64,000 nucleotides of DNA. Origin: Limnanthes douglasii subsp. nivea (Eukaryota > Streptophyta > Magnoliopsida > Brassicales > Limnanthaceae). The translations under genes and the position numbers were made by a program. How positions within the stretch are numbered: the stretch's first letter is position 1; each line of letters begins with the position of its first letter. Positions 10,026 through 22,540 of this stretch are shown piece by piece. The stretch spans positions 245,208,925 through 245,272,924 of the forward strand of contig JAUPFV010000001.1 in NCBI GenBank assembly GCA_036936605.1, given 5' to 3'. Under the pieces are notes generated by a model. It saw nothing but the letters and a program-made list of their open reading frames with translations, was not told the DNA's origin and made no database searches.

Positions 10026-11331
10026 TAATCAAATACTGATGGATCCGAAGGATCATGATCACACTAATTTCATCACTGATATGGGGCTTCATTGCTACAA
10101 AGTAATGCCTTTTGGGTTGAAGAATGTTAGAAAAACTTATCAATGATTGGTTTAGGCATTTGCTAACCATATTGGAAGAAATATTGAAGTTTATATTCGT
10201 GACATGATGGTTAGGAACCCCAAAATGAAGAACCACATTTCTGACCTCCAAAAATGTTTTATAACCTGGTTGAATCTTGAAAAGTGTCGTTTTGTTGCTT
10301 GATCCGGTAAAGTTTGGGCTACATTATAAGTGAAAAAGGATCCAGGCTAACCCAGATCAATTGAATGTCCTGTTGGCCATGTATCAACCTCAGACTACTA
10401 AAAACGTTCAAATACTGACTGGGAGATTAACAACATTAAACAAATATATTTCGAGGTCATTGGATAAGTGTGCCCCGTTTTTTCAAGTTTGAGAAATGCA
10501 AAAGACTTCAATTGGCCCCCAAATTGTAACAAAACAATCTTTGAAATCAAGCATCACCTATCTTCACCAAAAACTTTATTCAAGCTTGTTGATGGAGAAA
10601 TACTTTAAGTGTACATAGCGGTATCATATTATATTGTGAGTGCAGTATTAGTACAAGAAGTTGATAGCTATCCCTCCCTGTTTATTATATAAGTAAAAGC
10701 TTGTTGGAAGCATAGAAAATATACTTGAAGTTGGATATACTAGTCTTGGAATTGGTCATAACAGCCAGAAAAATGAGGCCATATTTTTAAGGATATTCTA
10801 TCACGGTTCCAACCTCTTTTTCCTTGAAAAATGTGTTACAAAAAGAAGATATATCAAGACGAATGACCAAATGGTTAGTTGAGCATCAAGATTATGATAT
10901 TGACTTTGCACCCGAACTGCAATCAGAGCTCAAGCTATGACTGGATTTTTAGTTGAATTTCACTCCAAAATGCCTTCTGAGGAAGCTCAAACCAGTAAGC
11001 GTGAGAAAGAAGGAGTGGTGCAAACTGATGGTGGATTTAGTACAATGGGATGTGGTGCTGGTAACTGCTAATTTTCCTATTTGGGGATTCAATGTACCAA
11101 GAAATACGTTTTATTTTGAAGCATCCAATAATGAATCAAAATATGAGGTTGCTATAGCAGGATTGAGATTGGCTCAGATATGTGGTGCCAAAATAATGCG
11201 ATTATTGAGTGATTCACAGTTAGTCATTTATGAAGCACAAGGACAATATGAAACCAGTAAATATCATTTGGTGAAGTACTTAAATGTCTTAAAAGAAACC
11301 TCAACCAATTTTAAATATGTTAAAATATCAA
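10026..11331 (+). pseudogene. T0: diverged Tat pol fragment (RT to second RNase H)
   Basis: Starts in the middle of RT (the ATGGATCCGAAGGATCA stretch) directly after the T1 LTR and runs through MPFGLKNV, RNase H and the second RNase H (QTDGGFSTMGCGAG). It then switches abruptly at about 11331 into gag of T2. It is more diverged from the other copies than they are from each other, with many stops and indels. It reads as an older element into which T1 inserted, its upstream half lying left of the window. Confidence 0.82.
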
Positions 11332-12604
11332 GTGGGAAATCAAATCAACGTAGATGAAACAAAGAAGAATAGGGTACACATGCAAGTGAGGTCTGCCCCA
11401 GCTGCTCCAAACCAGAACCAGTCCGGATACAAGGCCAAAGAAATCGGACAGGGGCCCAATAGTGCCAAACAGACTTAATCCCACCCAAATCTAGCTTAGA
11501 GCCAGCAGTCCAGGAATAAACAAGGACCTTGGGTCCAACCAGAGTGGTTTGCTGAGTTAAAAGAGAATGTCGTAACCATTTATGACAAAAAAAAGATGAG
11601 GTGCATTTTAGGAAGCCAGCAACGCTTCAATCTCTTAGGGAAAGTCGTAATACTTGTTTTTGCCAATATCATCATGATATTGGACACAACACTGAAGACG
11701 GCATCTCTTTGAAACAAGAAGTGCAGAATCTTAGTGAAAAGGGGAAGCCGGGAGCTTATGTCAAGAAAAGAAGTGGAAACAGGCCTGATTCTACTCACCG
11801 AACTGGCCCAACGAACAATGCGGGGACATCTGCTCCAGAAGGGGCTATGGTAATCCTTGAAATATTTGATGTCGAATCAGAGTATTTGGATCTTAATCCA
11901 ACTCGGAATAAAGTGGGGGTTATAACAAAACAAACTAATACAATGTCTAAACTAATAAGCTTTTTTGAGTCACTTACTATATTTGGATGGGACACTATGA
12001 CTGCGCCAACTCCTTCAAGGAAGTGGCATATTCACACTCTAGCTACTCATTTAGAGGGAGACATGTCTTCTTATCAATCCCAAATTCCTTTTCCCTTCAT
12101 TGTTTTTGATGAAGATGATCTAAGAGATATAGTTGGGCCTCATGAGGATGCTGTGGTGATAGGAGCTTCAATTGAGGGCAACAACATCAGCCGAATTCTG
12201 ATTGACACTGGAAGCTCAGTCAATATTCTATTTTTAAGTTCTTATAAATAGATGAAGAATCCTGAAGTGATTCAGCGTTCAAACAGATCCATTATGGGCT
12301 TCACAGGAAGCTCTGCGGATGTACTCAAAGAATTTGAGGAGGTATTGTTATGAAAAGGTCTTTCAAGAAGATGGTCAGGGTGCTATTCGTTGTGGTAGAT
12401 TTCCCCACATATTACAATGCAATCTTTGGGAGGTCCTGGCTCTCTGGGATTCATGTTGTGGCTTCAATAGTCCATCAATGTTTAAAGTATACAGTTCAAG
12501 TAGAAGTGGAAGTTGTCCGGAGCAGCCAGAAGATAGCAAGAGAATGTTATGCAACTGCACTTGCCCCGAGTACTCTGGGGGCAGTCCGGATTAATAAAGA
12601 TTAG
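11332..12604 (+). pseudogene. T2 gag C-terminal part and protease
   Basis: Nucleocapsid and aspartic protease section. The knuckle reads CQYHHDIGHNTEDG: the last metal-binding Cys is replaced by Gly. An open stretch at 11601-12251 leads into the protease DTG at 12204-12212 (RILIDTGSS), then TAG at 12249. The protease second half is open (12350-12601). The section ends at the shared stop TAG 12602-12604. Confidence 0.87.
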
Positions 12605-12610
12605 CAATTG
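12602..12610 (+). other. T2 shared protease/RT stop codon
   Basis: TAG CAA TTG, in frame with protease upstream and RT downstream. Same position as in T1, T3 and T4. Matches the leaky-stop pattern TAG CAR YYA except for the final base. Confidence 0.6.
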
Positions 12611-14450
12611 TTGGGGCCTAGAGAGACCCCTGGTGTTTTGATACCAATTGAAGAAGTTGAAACCCACTCTCTGGCTGGAGGAAGGAGTGTTAAAATTGCC
12701 TCCAATATGGCACCAGAATTGAAGAAAAAATTGTTGTCCTTTTTGGCCAATCACCAACATGTTTTTTCTTGGTGCAATGTTGATGTGACCGGAGTACCTG
12801 CAAGTGTTATATCACAAAGGCTGTCTATCCTGAGAGATGTTGCATTGGTTGTGAAAAAAAGGAGAGCTTTTTCTAAGGAGAAAGCTGATGTAATAGTTCA
12901 AGAAGTTGACCGGCTTACCAAGATAGGGCACATAAAGGAGTCTCAATATCCTTTATGGACAGCCAACCCAGTGTTACTAAAGAAAAATAATGGGAAATGG
13001 CGTATGTGAATCGACTTAACTGACCTCAAAAGAGCTTGCCCAAAAGATCTCTATCCAGTCCCCCGGATAGATCAGTTGGTAGACTCCACATCTGGAAACA
13101 AGTTATTATCGTTCATGGATGCTTTCTCCGGTTATAACCAGATACAGGTGGATCTGAAGGACCAAGAATACACTACCCTTGTTACAGATATAAGGTGATG
13201 CCTTTTAGGTTGAAAAATGCTGGGGCTACTTATCAGAGGTTGGTGAAAAAAGCATTTGCTGATCAGATTGAGAGAAATATTGAAGTGTATATCGATGATA
13301 TGATGGTACAAAGCTTAGAAGAAGAGTTACACCTAGCTGATCTTCAAGAAACTTTCCCAGCTTGACAAAGGTTAATTGAAAATTGAATCCACAAAAATGT
13401 ATGTTTGGGGTGAAGTCCGGAAATTTTTTGGGTTATGTAATAAGTGAAAAAGAGATACATCCTGATCCGGACCAACTTGATGCCCTATTAAAAATGGACC
13501 CTCCTCGAAATATTAAAGAAGTACAAAGGTTGATAGGAAGATTTGCTGCATTAAATCGTTTTATTTTAAGGTCTTCAAACAAATGTACCTCGTTTTTTAA
13601 AACCTTGAAGGGTGCTAAAGACTTCGACTGGTCTCCACAGTGCGACCAGGTGTTTGATGAAATAAAGAGGTATTTGTCTTCTCCCAAAACCCTTTAAAGC
13701 CTGTTGACGAAGAAACACTATATGTATACTTGGATGTGTCAGAATGTGCTATAAGTGCAGTGCTGGTAAGAGAGATGGACAATTATCCTCGTCCGGTGTA
13801 TTCCATCAGCAAGAGTCTGATGGATGTTGAAAAAAGATACCTAAAGCTTGAGAAGTTGGCACTAGCCCTAGTAGTTGCTGCCAGAAAAATGAGGCCATAT
13901 TTTTAGTCTCATTCCATCATCGTTCGCACATCTTTTCCTTTAAATAATGTGCTTCAGAAAGCAGACATATCAAGCAGGATGACCAAACGTTCAGTAGAGT
14001 TGGGTGATTATGACATTGATTTTGCCCCCGAACTACAATTAAAGCTTAGTCTGTTGCTGAATTCTTGGTAGAATTCCATCCGAACAGGAGTACTAAACAA
14101 GCTACAGAAGAAAAAACTAAAAAAGAGTGGGTTGTCCGAACAGATAGTGGATCAAGCACAATGGGTGGTGGGGATGGGATTTGTTTAACCTCTCCGTATG
14201 GTGATAAGTAATACCAGGTTATATTCTTTGCTTTTAGGGCTTCTAACAATGAGTCTGAATATGAGGCAGCTATAGCTGGTCTAAAGTTAGCTTTTCTGTG
14301 TGGGGATAAAAGAGTTAGATTAATGAGTTGATCAAATACTTGTTCATTCTTAAAGAAGTAGCATCCAACTTCAAAAATGTCAGCTATGAGCATATTCTTA
14401 AATTGGAAAACACACTGGCAGACTCGTTAGCAACCATAGCATACTCTGAG
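12605..14450 (+). pseudogene. T2 RT, RNase H, second RNase H (broken)
   Basis: RT with YIDD at 13288-13299. TGA replaces Cys in the RM-CID block near 13007. About 20 bases are lost near 13185, where the RGLHCYK block should be. RNase H is open at 13383-13697. In the second RNase H, DGG has become DSG, and a deletion near 14328 removes the MSDSQLLIHHAQG block with its catalytic Asp. Confidence 0.88.
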
Positions 14451-15788
14451 TCCTACCCATGGATTCATGTACAAAAATGCCCATCGATACAACCAAATCA
14501 GAGCAAGGAAGAGGAGGAGAGCTTAAGTGTACAAGTGGTTCAACCCAAAGATTGGAGATTTCCCCTTCTTCTATACATATCTGATGGAATTTTACCTCCG
14601 GAGAAGGTTATGGCCAGGAAAATGAAACACAGGGCTTGAGGTTTCCTGATCATAAGAGAGGTTCTTTATAAGAAGTCGTTTAACAGACCTCTCCTACATT
14701 GTTTGGGGGCTGAAGAGTCCCAATTTTTTTTATCCGAACTACATGATGGAGAGGAATCAGCACACTGTGGCTATAGAGCTATAACCCGGGGGGTTTTGTT
14801 GGCCGTATACTATTGGTCTTCCATTATGGTGGATGCTAAGGAATTGATGAAGAAATGTGACCCATGCCAAAGATATGGTAACGAAATTCATATCCCAGCT
14901 GTTCATATGGAGTCAATTTCTGAGCCAGTGCCTTTTGTTCGTTGGGGACTAGATTTAGTTGGGCCTCTACCAATGGCATCCAGAGGGTGCAAGACTATTA
15001 TTGTAGCCATTGATTATTTCTTAAAGTGGATAGAAGTAGCCCCCTTTGCAGGAATTACTTCGAAAGCTGTTATAAAATTTATTTTGTCTAACATTTGTTG
15101 CAGATTTGGGTTTCCACAAAAGGTAACCACAGATAATGAGCCACAATTTGATAATAAGGAAATAGAGAATTTTTATGCCTCCAGGGGCATTCAGCATTGC
15201 TTCTCTTCTCTTTTTCACCCACAAGAAAATTGTCAAGTTGAAATGGCAAACAGGACCATTATGTCCGGTCTGAGAAAGAATTTAGAAGGGGCTACAGGGA
15301 AGTGGCCAAGCTATTTGCAAGAAGTATTGTGGGCATACCAGACTACTCTTGGAGCTGCTACACAAGAATATCTTTTTTCCTTGGTGTATGGGATGGATGC
15401 AATTACTCCTATAGAGGCAACTCTACCATCATACAGAGTCCACAACTATTTCGAACAGGCCAATGAATTGGCAATTAGAATTTAGTTGGACTTAATAGAA
15501 GAAAGAAGAGTTAAGGATCATCTTAGAAACACCAATTACCAAGGCTTGATGAGAAGCAGATTTGCTTCCAAAATCAAAAGAAGGGATTTTCAGTCAGGGG
15601 ATAAAGTATTAAGAAAGGTTTTCTTGCATACTAAGGAAAAACAGTTCGAAAAACTAGTTTCGAACTAGGAAGGCCCTTATGAGGTCTTCGAAAAAATTAA
15701 GCATGGGGCATATAGGCTTCAAGACAAAGATGGAAGAATCCTAAAGCACTCGTGGAATATTGAAAACCTCCGGTTATATCTGAAATGA
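14451..15788 (+). pseudogene. T2 integrase
   Basis: One of the best-preserved integrases in the window: 14703-15485 is a single open frame through the HHCC module, the DDE core (WGLDLVGPL; TDNEPQFDN; NCQVEMANR) and the start of the C-terminal domain. NGQ is changed to NCQ next to the catalytic Glu, and the Gly of TDNG to Glu. A TAG near 15485 precedes a second open piece (15486-15668). The frame ends at TGA 15786-15788. Confidence 0.9.
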
Positions 15789-16325
15789 AATTTGTGTAAA
15801 TATTTACTTGTTTAAAGTCCATGTAAATATTAGGGGGTCATACTCTTTCCTACCCTGGTGGCGCGTGGTGGTTTTAATGAGGTGTCTGGTTTTTTTAATG
15901 AAATATGATGTCTTCTTAAAATATTCAGTGTTCTTTGATTACAATTTCTTTCAAGTCTTCAGTTTAATACTAAGGATCTTTGACAGATCGCATTAATTTG
16001 GTTAAATGATGACCATTAAATACATGTCATCGGAGTGTTTAAACAGCCTCATCTTAAATATTTGTAAAGTAAAGAAGGGCTCTTTAAACATTAACCATTA
16101 AAATTGAAAGCAAGTATGAAACAAAGAAAAAATCGGGTAAGATAAGCCTTTCCGGGTAAGAACCGGACAAAGATATTAAAACACAGAATATGCGTTGGCC
16201 ATCCAAGGACTTTAAGTTTAAGGCTTAACCGGACTCAAACTAAACACAATTACAAAAATACCTTGGCCATCCAAGGAATTTAATAGTTCATAAAATAAAC
16301 AAAACAAAAAATATATTTAAAAACC
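15789..16325. other. T2 convergent spacer with two hairpins
   Basis: Equivalent of 5827-6330 in T1, with the same TGTAAATATT repeats after the pol stop. Hairpins: cGTTGGCCATCCAAGG at 16193-16208 (one stem mismatch) and the perfect CCTTGGCCATCCAAGG at 16261-16276. No gene seen. Confidence 0.68.
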
Positions 16326-18630
16326 TCAGGGCTTATTCCCTTCGGATGTTCCTGCGTCATCTCCTTTCTTAGGGACTTTGAGTTCAACGCTTGAACTCTC
16401 CCCAGTTCCTTCTTCCTCATTGGTGGTAGAATTGATTCCACTAGAGTAGTTCTTTTTATCACCATCTGCCAGTGTATGGCACGGGATGTCATCATACTCC
16501 ACATATTCCCAAAAGGGACCAAGCGTCCTCCTGAGAAGCTTCTCATGAAAGAGCAGTACCATGTCACACTTCACTTCAGCATACCTTTTCTCCAATGAAT
16601 CTATCACCCCGTTGGTGTACTTGTTAATGGTGGCCTGAATTCTCTGTTCCTACTCCTTCTCCAAGTCTTCTTTCTCCTTGGGTTTCCTTGGACACGACCT
16701 CTTCAAGGGAAGTTTCTTCACCAGACAAAGTCTGAATAAAACCATCTTTGGTCTTCATGTCTTCCTTTAAAGTGGAGAGATATTTCTCCAAACCGGAGCA
16801 CTTAGTTTGGAGATCTGCGTTAGCTTTCTCCGAATTGGCCATCTTAGTTGACAGATCTTCCTTGTCATTCTTCAACTCTTCAAGCTCTTTCTTTAGTGCC
16901 TCAATGCTCTGGTTAGCGTTGATGAGGCTAGTTGACAGAGTCTCCTTGTCTACATTGAGGGTGTTGATGAGGGTGTACTGATTTTTCACTAACCTTTCCA
17001 AGTTAAGTACTGGTTGAATATGACCCAGAAGAGAATGAGCCACCACATCGTTCTCCCCGGAGACAGTATAGGACTTGCCAATGTAAGTCACCACATTAGA
17101 AGAGCTTGAAGGACGGTAGGGGCCAACGAAGTCATCTTTATCAGAATCATTGAAATAAAAATCAATATATTGGAAGAAACTAATATCTACTCCATCAATC
17201 TCTCCTCCTGTAACTTCTCCGAATTACAGTACTGTGGGAATTTTCTTTGCTAAGGTGGGATCAGTTGGGCCTGTTGGAGGTAGAGGCTTAGAAGGGAAAA
17301 TGATTATTTCTTCCCCTAAGGTGACTTTCTTCTTCTCGACGACCCTTTCATCGCTACTGGCTCCCTGTTTATGGTCCTTTTTTGGAGGCTTTGGTGAGTT
17401 CGGTCTTTCTCCAGCCTCCTTGACAGTTTCATCTTGAACCACTTGGAACAAGGAGGCATCGATTCCTCCTTGGTTTTCCCCTTCTTGTTTCTCCAGACCG
17501 ATCTCTTCTGAAGCAACCCGAACTGCCTTTGCTGCAACCTTCTTTTTCTTTCCCTTTCCTTTCATCGTACTAGGAGCTTTGGCTCTGGAGGGCAAGGCCA
17601 GTTTGCCATCTTTTTCCTCTGTTCGTTTGATGATGACAGCTGGGGGAGGTGGTGTATTCAATTCTTCCCATGAAAGATCTCTCCGCCTGTGGTATTCCAC
17701 AGATGAGATCTCACCAAATTCCCAGAAGTAAAACAGTTGTAGAAAGCGTTCCCCCAACATTCTGCAGCGCATGCATTCAACTTGGCACATGTAGTCTGCC
17801 TCTTCTCTAGATAATCGGTGTACTCCTTCGGTAATACTAAAAAGGAAGAAATAAATAATTTAGAAGTGGAATATTTGTAGAAGTGAAAAAGAGAAAATAA
17901 AAAACAAGATTGAAGAACTTACTTGTACTCTTCCACCTACTCGTCAGCATGCTAGGGTTAACCTTGGCTTTGATTTTTCTCCCATTCCCCCATGACCCAC
18001 TGATGAATAAGAACTGATTTTTCCAGTTCTTCTCTAACTTTAACAAATCATTTACCACTTTGAAATTGTCTCCATGTTGTGGTGATAGAATGAGATATAA
18101 TGATTTTAACACAGGCTTGCCCCAACGGCAAATTGGTCCACAGGGAGAGGAATGTCAGACAGCCTCGATGCCATTATGCAGGCAAGAAGGGAGTACCAAG
18201 CGTTCAGACTTAACTGGCTTGTGAAACGTTTAATCAGGTAAAAATACATGACGATCTCTGGGTCTAAGGGGAATCTAAGCCCCCAGTTGAACAGCTCGGT
18301 GTAGATGAAAATTTTATTGAGTTTGCAGTCCATCGGAGTCTCCGGTGTGATTGGTATCCTCACCTTCACTGATTCTGGGATCCCCCACTTAGTCCAGATC
18401 CTGCCCAGCTCGGCAGTATGAGTATAAACGTAGTTGATGTTCTGCATGGACAACAAATACTTCACGTTAACCTTTTGGAAGCAAGGTCCTACCTTGCCCA
18501 CCAAGCACTTCGGAAGATCCGGATGAGCCACTCCAACCTTCACTTTGCCTTTCCCTTTCCTGTCAGAGGCAGCATCCCCAGTTTTCCCTGAGGCTTCTGT
18601 TTCAAATGAGGCCTCTTCGATACTATCCTC
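16326..18630 (-). pseudogene. T2 antisense gene, 3' two thirds
   Basis: Continuation of the aORF whose start lies at 28873-28204 beyond the T3 insertion. Exon 1 part 18630-17923 holds the conserved globular block (LRFPLDPEIV, NAWYSLLACIMASRLSDIP). The intron is 17922-17837 (86 bp, GTAAGT...TTTTTAG). Exon 2 is 17836-16326 with the basic Lys/Arg clusters, coiled coil and acidic tail. Lesions include frameshifts near 18110, 17700 and 16630. The splice joins at the same phase as in the other copies. Confidence 0.78.
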
Positions 18631-19007
18631 TGAAAATCCAGAATTATTCACCACTCATTGGGGAAACTGGACAGGGGTAATATGGACAGTAATCACCCAC
18701 TGAAGTATCCGGACATGACAAAAGTATTAAGAACAGTAAACACCTTTTGACTAAGCTAATTGCTAATCTGCTTAATAAACTAATGGGTTTTTGAACTCGA
18801 ACTGATTTCATAAGTTTGACCCGAAAGCCCATATGGCCCATAATTAAGGGTATAAATACCCAACCACTTTTATTAATGAGGGTAATGAACATTTAATACA
18901 ACCAGGCAGCTTAAATCTCTTACTACAAAACACTCAAACATTTAATACCGTTGAAATACCACAAAATATCTGACAAAATTACCCTCAGTCAATAATAATC
19001 CTCACCA
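18631..19007 (+). repeat. T3 5' LTR
   Basis: 377 bp, starting TGAAAATCC (a decayed TGATGAGTCC) and ending CACCA. The start is fixed by the TCCTC duplication. A TATA box lies in GGGTATAAATACCC near 18848. Confidence 0.88.
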
Positions 19008-19009
19008 AA

Positions 19010-19027
19010 TTGGCGACCACAGTGGGA
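19010..19027 (+). other. T3 primer-binding site
   Basis: TTGGCGACCACAGTGGGA, identical to the site in T1 and two bases after the LTR. Confidence 0.75.
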
Positions 19028-19079
19028 GGAGAAGGTTCCTGAATCTAGCATTCGAAACCAACGAGAAAAATCAGTTCGG

Positions 19080-20371
19080 ATGAATCCGGATGAGCAAGCA
19101 GTGCCACCAACTATGGTAGAAGTGATGGGAGAAAATGATGAGTACATGATCGAAGAGGGAGACCGGTTGAAAGCTGAGATAGATGGAGTTAGGGTTGAAA
19201 AAAAAATCAAAGGTGTCAGCCATTCACCACACTGACAATCCAAGGGAGCATGACCCATCAGCAAATACCCATTTAAGTAATAAAAAGACTTATGTCAGCT
19301 CAAAGAAGTCTCACCGGTCTAAACTGGTGGAGAGCTCGGAGTCAGAATCCTCTAGTAGCTCCTCGAATGAGGATGGAATTAAAGAGTCCCTGTCATCCAG
19401 CAGTGATGAAAGCAGGTCTAAGAACAAGCAAAAGTTGGTTAAAAATATTCAAGAAAGAGGGATAGGAATGGTAGGTTGAAAAGACATCTGAGTAAAAGGT
19501 CATCTCATAGCCATAGCCGGAGGCACATTGACCAACTATTGATGGATCCTTTCGCTTTCCATGATGAATCGGGTATCTTTGCAACTCCCAGTGAAGATAC
19601 TGTTTTCAGTCGTGGCCGGAATTGGAGACAATCTCCATTGTCCTCCAAGATACTGTCCGGAAACCTTCCTAAGAGGTTTGACAGTACTAAGATGGAAAAG
19701 TACGATGGGAGCAAAGATCCAGATAATCATCTGGAGCAGTTTAAAATTTTTATGATGAATTTTGATGATAATGACAAGTTGCTTTGTAGAGCCTTCTCTC
19801 AATCTTTTACAGGGAGTGCTCTGAAGTGGTATAATAGTCTACCACATGGGTGCATCATAAATTTTGATACTTTTTGGGTGGCTTTCCGGAGGCAGTTTGT
19901 TGGAAGTAAGGAGATGAAGGGAAATGAAGACACTATTATCCATTGTGCCCAAGAGACAAATGAATCATTGAAAGAATATATAAGTAGGTTTGTGAACACA
20001 AAGAATGGATTAGCTGATTGTTTTGAGCAAGTAGCAATAGCTTCTCTAAGATAGGGTTTGAACCCTGGCAATCTGGCCGATTCGGTAACAAAAAAGAAGG
20101 CCATGACATGGGGCGGCTTATTGAACCAGGTGGTAAACCAAATCAATGTAGATGAAAAAAAAAATACTAGGGTGCACAGGCAAGTGAGATCTGCCCCAAC
20201 TGCACCAAACCAGAATCAGTCCGGGTACAAGGCTAAGGAGGTCGGACAGGGTCCCAATCTCACCCGGCTCCAGCTCAGAGTCAGCAGTCCAGAAATAAGC
20301 AAGGACCTTGGGTCCAACCAGAGTGGTTTGCCAAGTTAAAAGAGAATGTGGCAACCATCTATGACAAAACA
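19080..20371 (+). pseudogene. T3 gag (truncated by deletion)
   Basis: ATG at 19080. The charged Ser/Glu-rich N terminus (19183-19479) ends in a one-base frameshift. The gag core 19476-20054 is open with WYNSLPHGC and the FVGSKEMKGN block. TAG at 20052 (Gln to stop), then a further frameshift near 20260. The sequence leaves gag at TKD near 20371 and jumps into the end of the protease, losing the knuckle. Confidence 0.88.
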
Positions 20372-22540
20372 AAAGATGTGGACGTAGTCGGGGAATTCGA
20401 GGAGGAGGTTTTGTTGGGCAAGGGCCCTTTCAAGAAAATTGTCAGGGTAATTTTTATTGTGGTAGATTGTCCCACATGCTATAATGCCATTTTGGGAAGG
20501 TCTTGGCTCTCCAGGATGCATGATGTGGCTTCAACAGTTCACCAATGTTTAAAATATATTGTTCAAGTTCAAGTGGAAGTTGTCCGGAGTAGTCAAAAGA
20601 TAGCAAGCTAATGTTATGCAACTGCACTTGCCTATAGAACTTTGTGGGCAGTTCGGATCAATGAAGATTAGCAATTGATGGGTTCATCTGGGGGGGAGGG
20701 TGACATTAATGACCCTAGAGAGACCCCTAGTGTTTTAATACCGATTAAAGAGGTTGAAACTCACTCTCTGGCTGAAGAAAGAAGTGTCAAGATTGGATTT
20801 AAGATGATATCAGAACTTAAAAGGAAAGTGTTATCTTTTTTAATAAACCATCAACACGTTTTTGCTTGGTGTAATGCTGATGTAACCGGAGTGCCTGCGA
20901 ATGTTATATCACACCAGCTATCCATCCGGAGAGATGTAGCAACCATTGTGTTGAAAAGAAGAGCCTTCTCTAAAGAAAAAACTGATGTTATAGTACAAGA
21001 GGTTGACCGACTTACCAAGATGGGACACATAAAGTAATCTCAATATCCTTTATGGACAGCCAATCCAGCGTTAGTAAAAAATAAAAATGGGAAATTGCGT
21101 ATGTGCATTGACTTTACTGACCTTAACAGGGTTTGCCCAAAAGATTTGTATCTTGTTCCCCGGATAGATCAGCTGGTAGACTCCACATCTGGGAACAAGT
21201 TGCTGTCCTTCATGGATGCCTTCTCCGGTTATAATAAGATACAAGTGGATCCGAAAGACCAGGAACACACTACTTTTGTTACTGATAGGGGTCTTCATTG
21301 TTACAAGGTCATGCCTTTTGGGTTAAAGAATGTAGGGGCTACTTATCAGAGGTTGGTGAACAAAGCATTCACTGATCAGATTCGAAGAAATACGGAAGTC
21401 TACATTGATGACATGATGGTAAAAAGTGTGGAAGAAGAATTACACTTGGCAGATCTACAAGAGACTTTTGCCAACTTGGTAAAAGTTAATTTTAAATTAA
21501 ATCCAGAAAAATGTGTTTTTGGAGTACAGTCCGGGAAGTTTTTGGGGTATGTGATAAGTGAAAGGAATACAGTCTGATCTGGACCAGCTTAATGCTTTAT
21601 TACAGATGGATCCTCCTCGGAATATTAAAGAAGTCCCGTCTTTCAAAACTTTAAAGGGTGCTAAAGACTTCAACTGGTCTCCATAGTGCGACCAGGATTT
21701 TGATGAAATAAAGAAGCATTTATCTTCCCCCAAAACCCTGTTTAAACATATTTATGGAGAAACATTATATATATATATTTAGCAGTCTCCGAATGTGCCA
21801 TAAGTGCGGTGCTAGTAAGAGAGGTGGACAATTATCCTCGTTTGGTGTACTACATCAGCAAAAGCCTGATAGATGCTGAAAAAGGTATTTAAAACTTGAG
21901 AAACTAGCGCTAGCTTTGGTAATTGTTGCCCGGAAAATGAGGCCCTACTTTCAGTCTCATTCTATTATCGTCCGGACGTCTTTTTCCTTGAAAAATGTTA
22001 TTCAAAAGGCAGACATATCAAGCAGGATGACCAAGTGGTCAGTAGAATTGGAAGACTATGACAATGATTTTGCCCCTCGAACTGCAATCAAGGCTCAATC
22101 TATTGCTGATTTCCTAGTTGAATTCCATTCGGACAGGAGTACTAAACAAGCTACAGGTGAAAAAACTAAGAAGGTATGGGTTGTCCGGACCGATGGTGGA
22201 TCAAGTACCATAGGTTGTGGTGTTGGGAAATTTTTAACCTCTCCGTACGACGACCAGCTATACCAGGCTATATGTTTTGCTTTTAGGGCTTCTAACAATA
22301 AGTCCGAATACGAAGCTGCTATAGCTGGTTTGAAGTTAGCCTTGCTTTGTAGAGCCAAAATAGTTAGGTTAATGAGTGATTCTCAACTTCTTATCCATCA
22401 TGCCCAAGGTCAATCTGAGGCCAAAAGGAGCAGTTGATTAAATATTTATTCATTCTTAAAGATGTGGCAGTTAACTTCAAAGAGTTCAGCTATGAGCACA
22501 TTTCCAGAACGGAGAACACACTAGCAGACTCATTGGCAAC
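20372..22540 (+). pseudogene. T3 protease remnant, RT, RNase H, second RNase H
   Basis: Only the second half of the protease remains (GEFEEEVLLGKGPFKK onward), with no DTG. After the shared stop at 20669 the RT begins: open 20675-21036, TAA near 21036, open 21095-21577, YIDD at 21401-21412. A deletion of about 70 bases near 21635 removes the start of the RNase H connection. The second RNase H keeps RTDGGSSTIGCG and MSDSQLLIHHAQG, then frameshifts near 22430. Confidence 0.88.
20669..20677 (+). other. T3 shared protease/RT stop codon
   Basis: TAG CAA TTG in the same frame as both flanking domains; identical to T2 over nine bases. Confidence 0.6.

Larger units (their letters stand above)
11332..18630 (+). 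mobile_element. Tat element T2, left part (5' truncated, split by T3)
   Basis: Begins without an LTR inside gag, just before the QINVDETKK block, and runs through pol and most of the antisense gene. At 18630 it is cut by T3 and continues at 28204. The 5-bp TCCTC at 18626-18630 is repeated at 28199-28203, so the two pieces are one element, not two. Its 3' LTR is 29303-29684; no 5' LTR is present. Confidence 0.88.
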
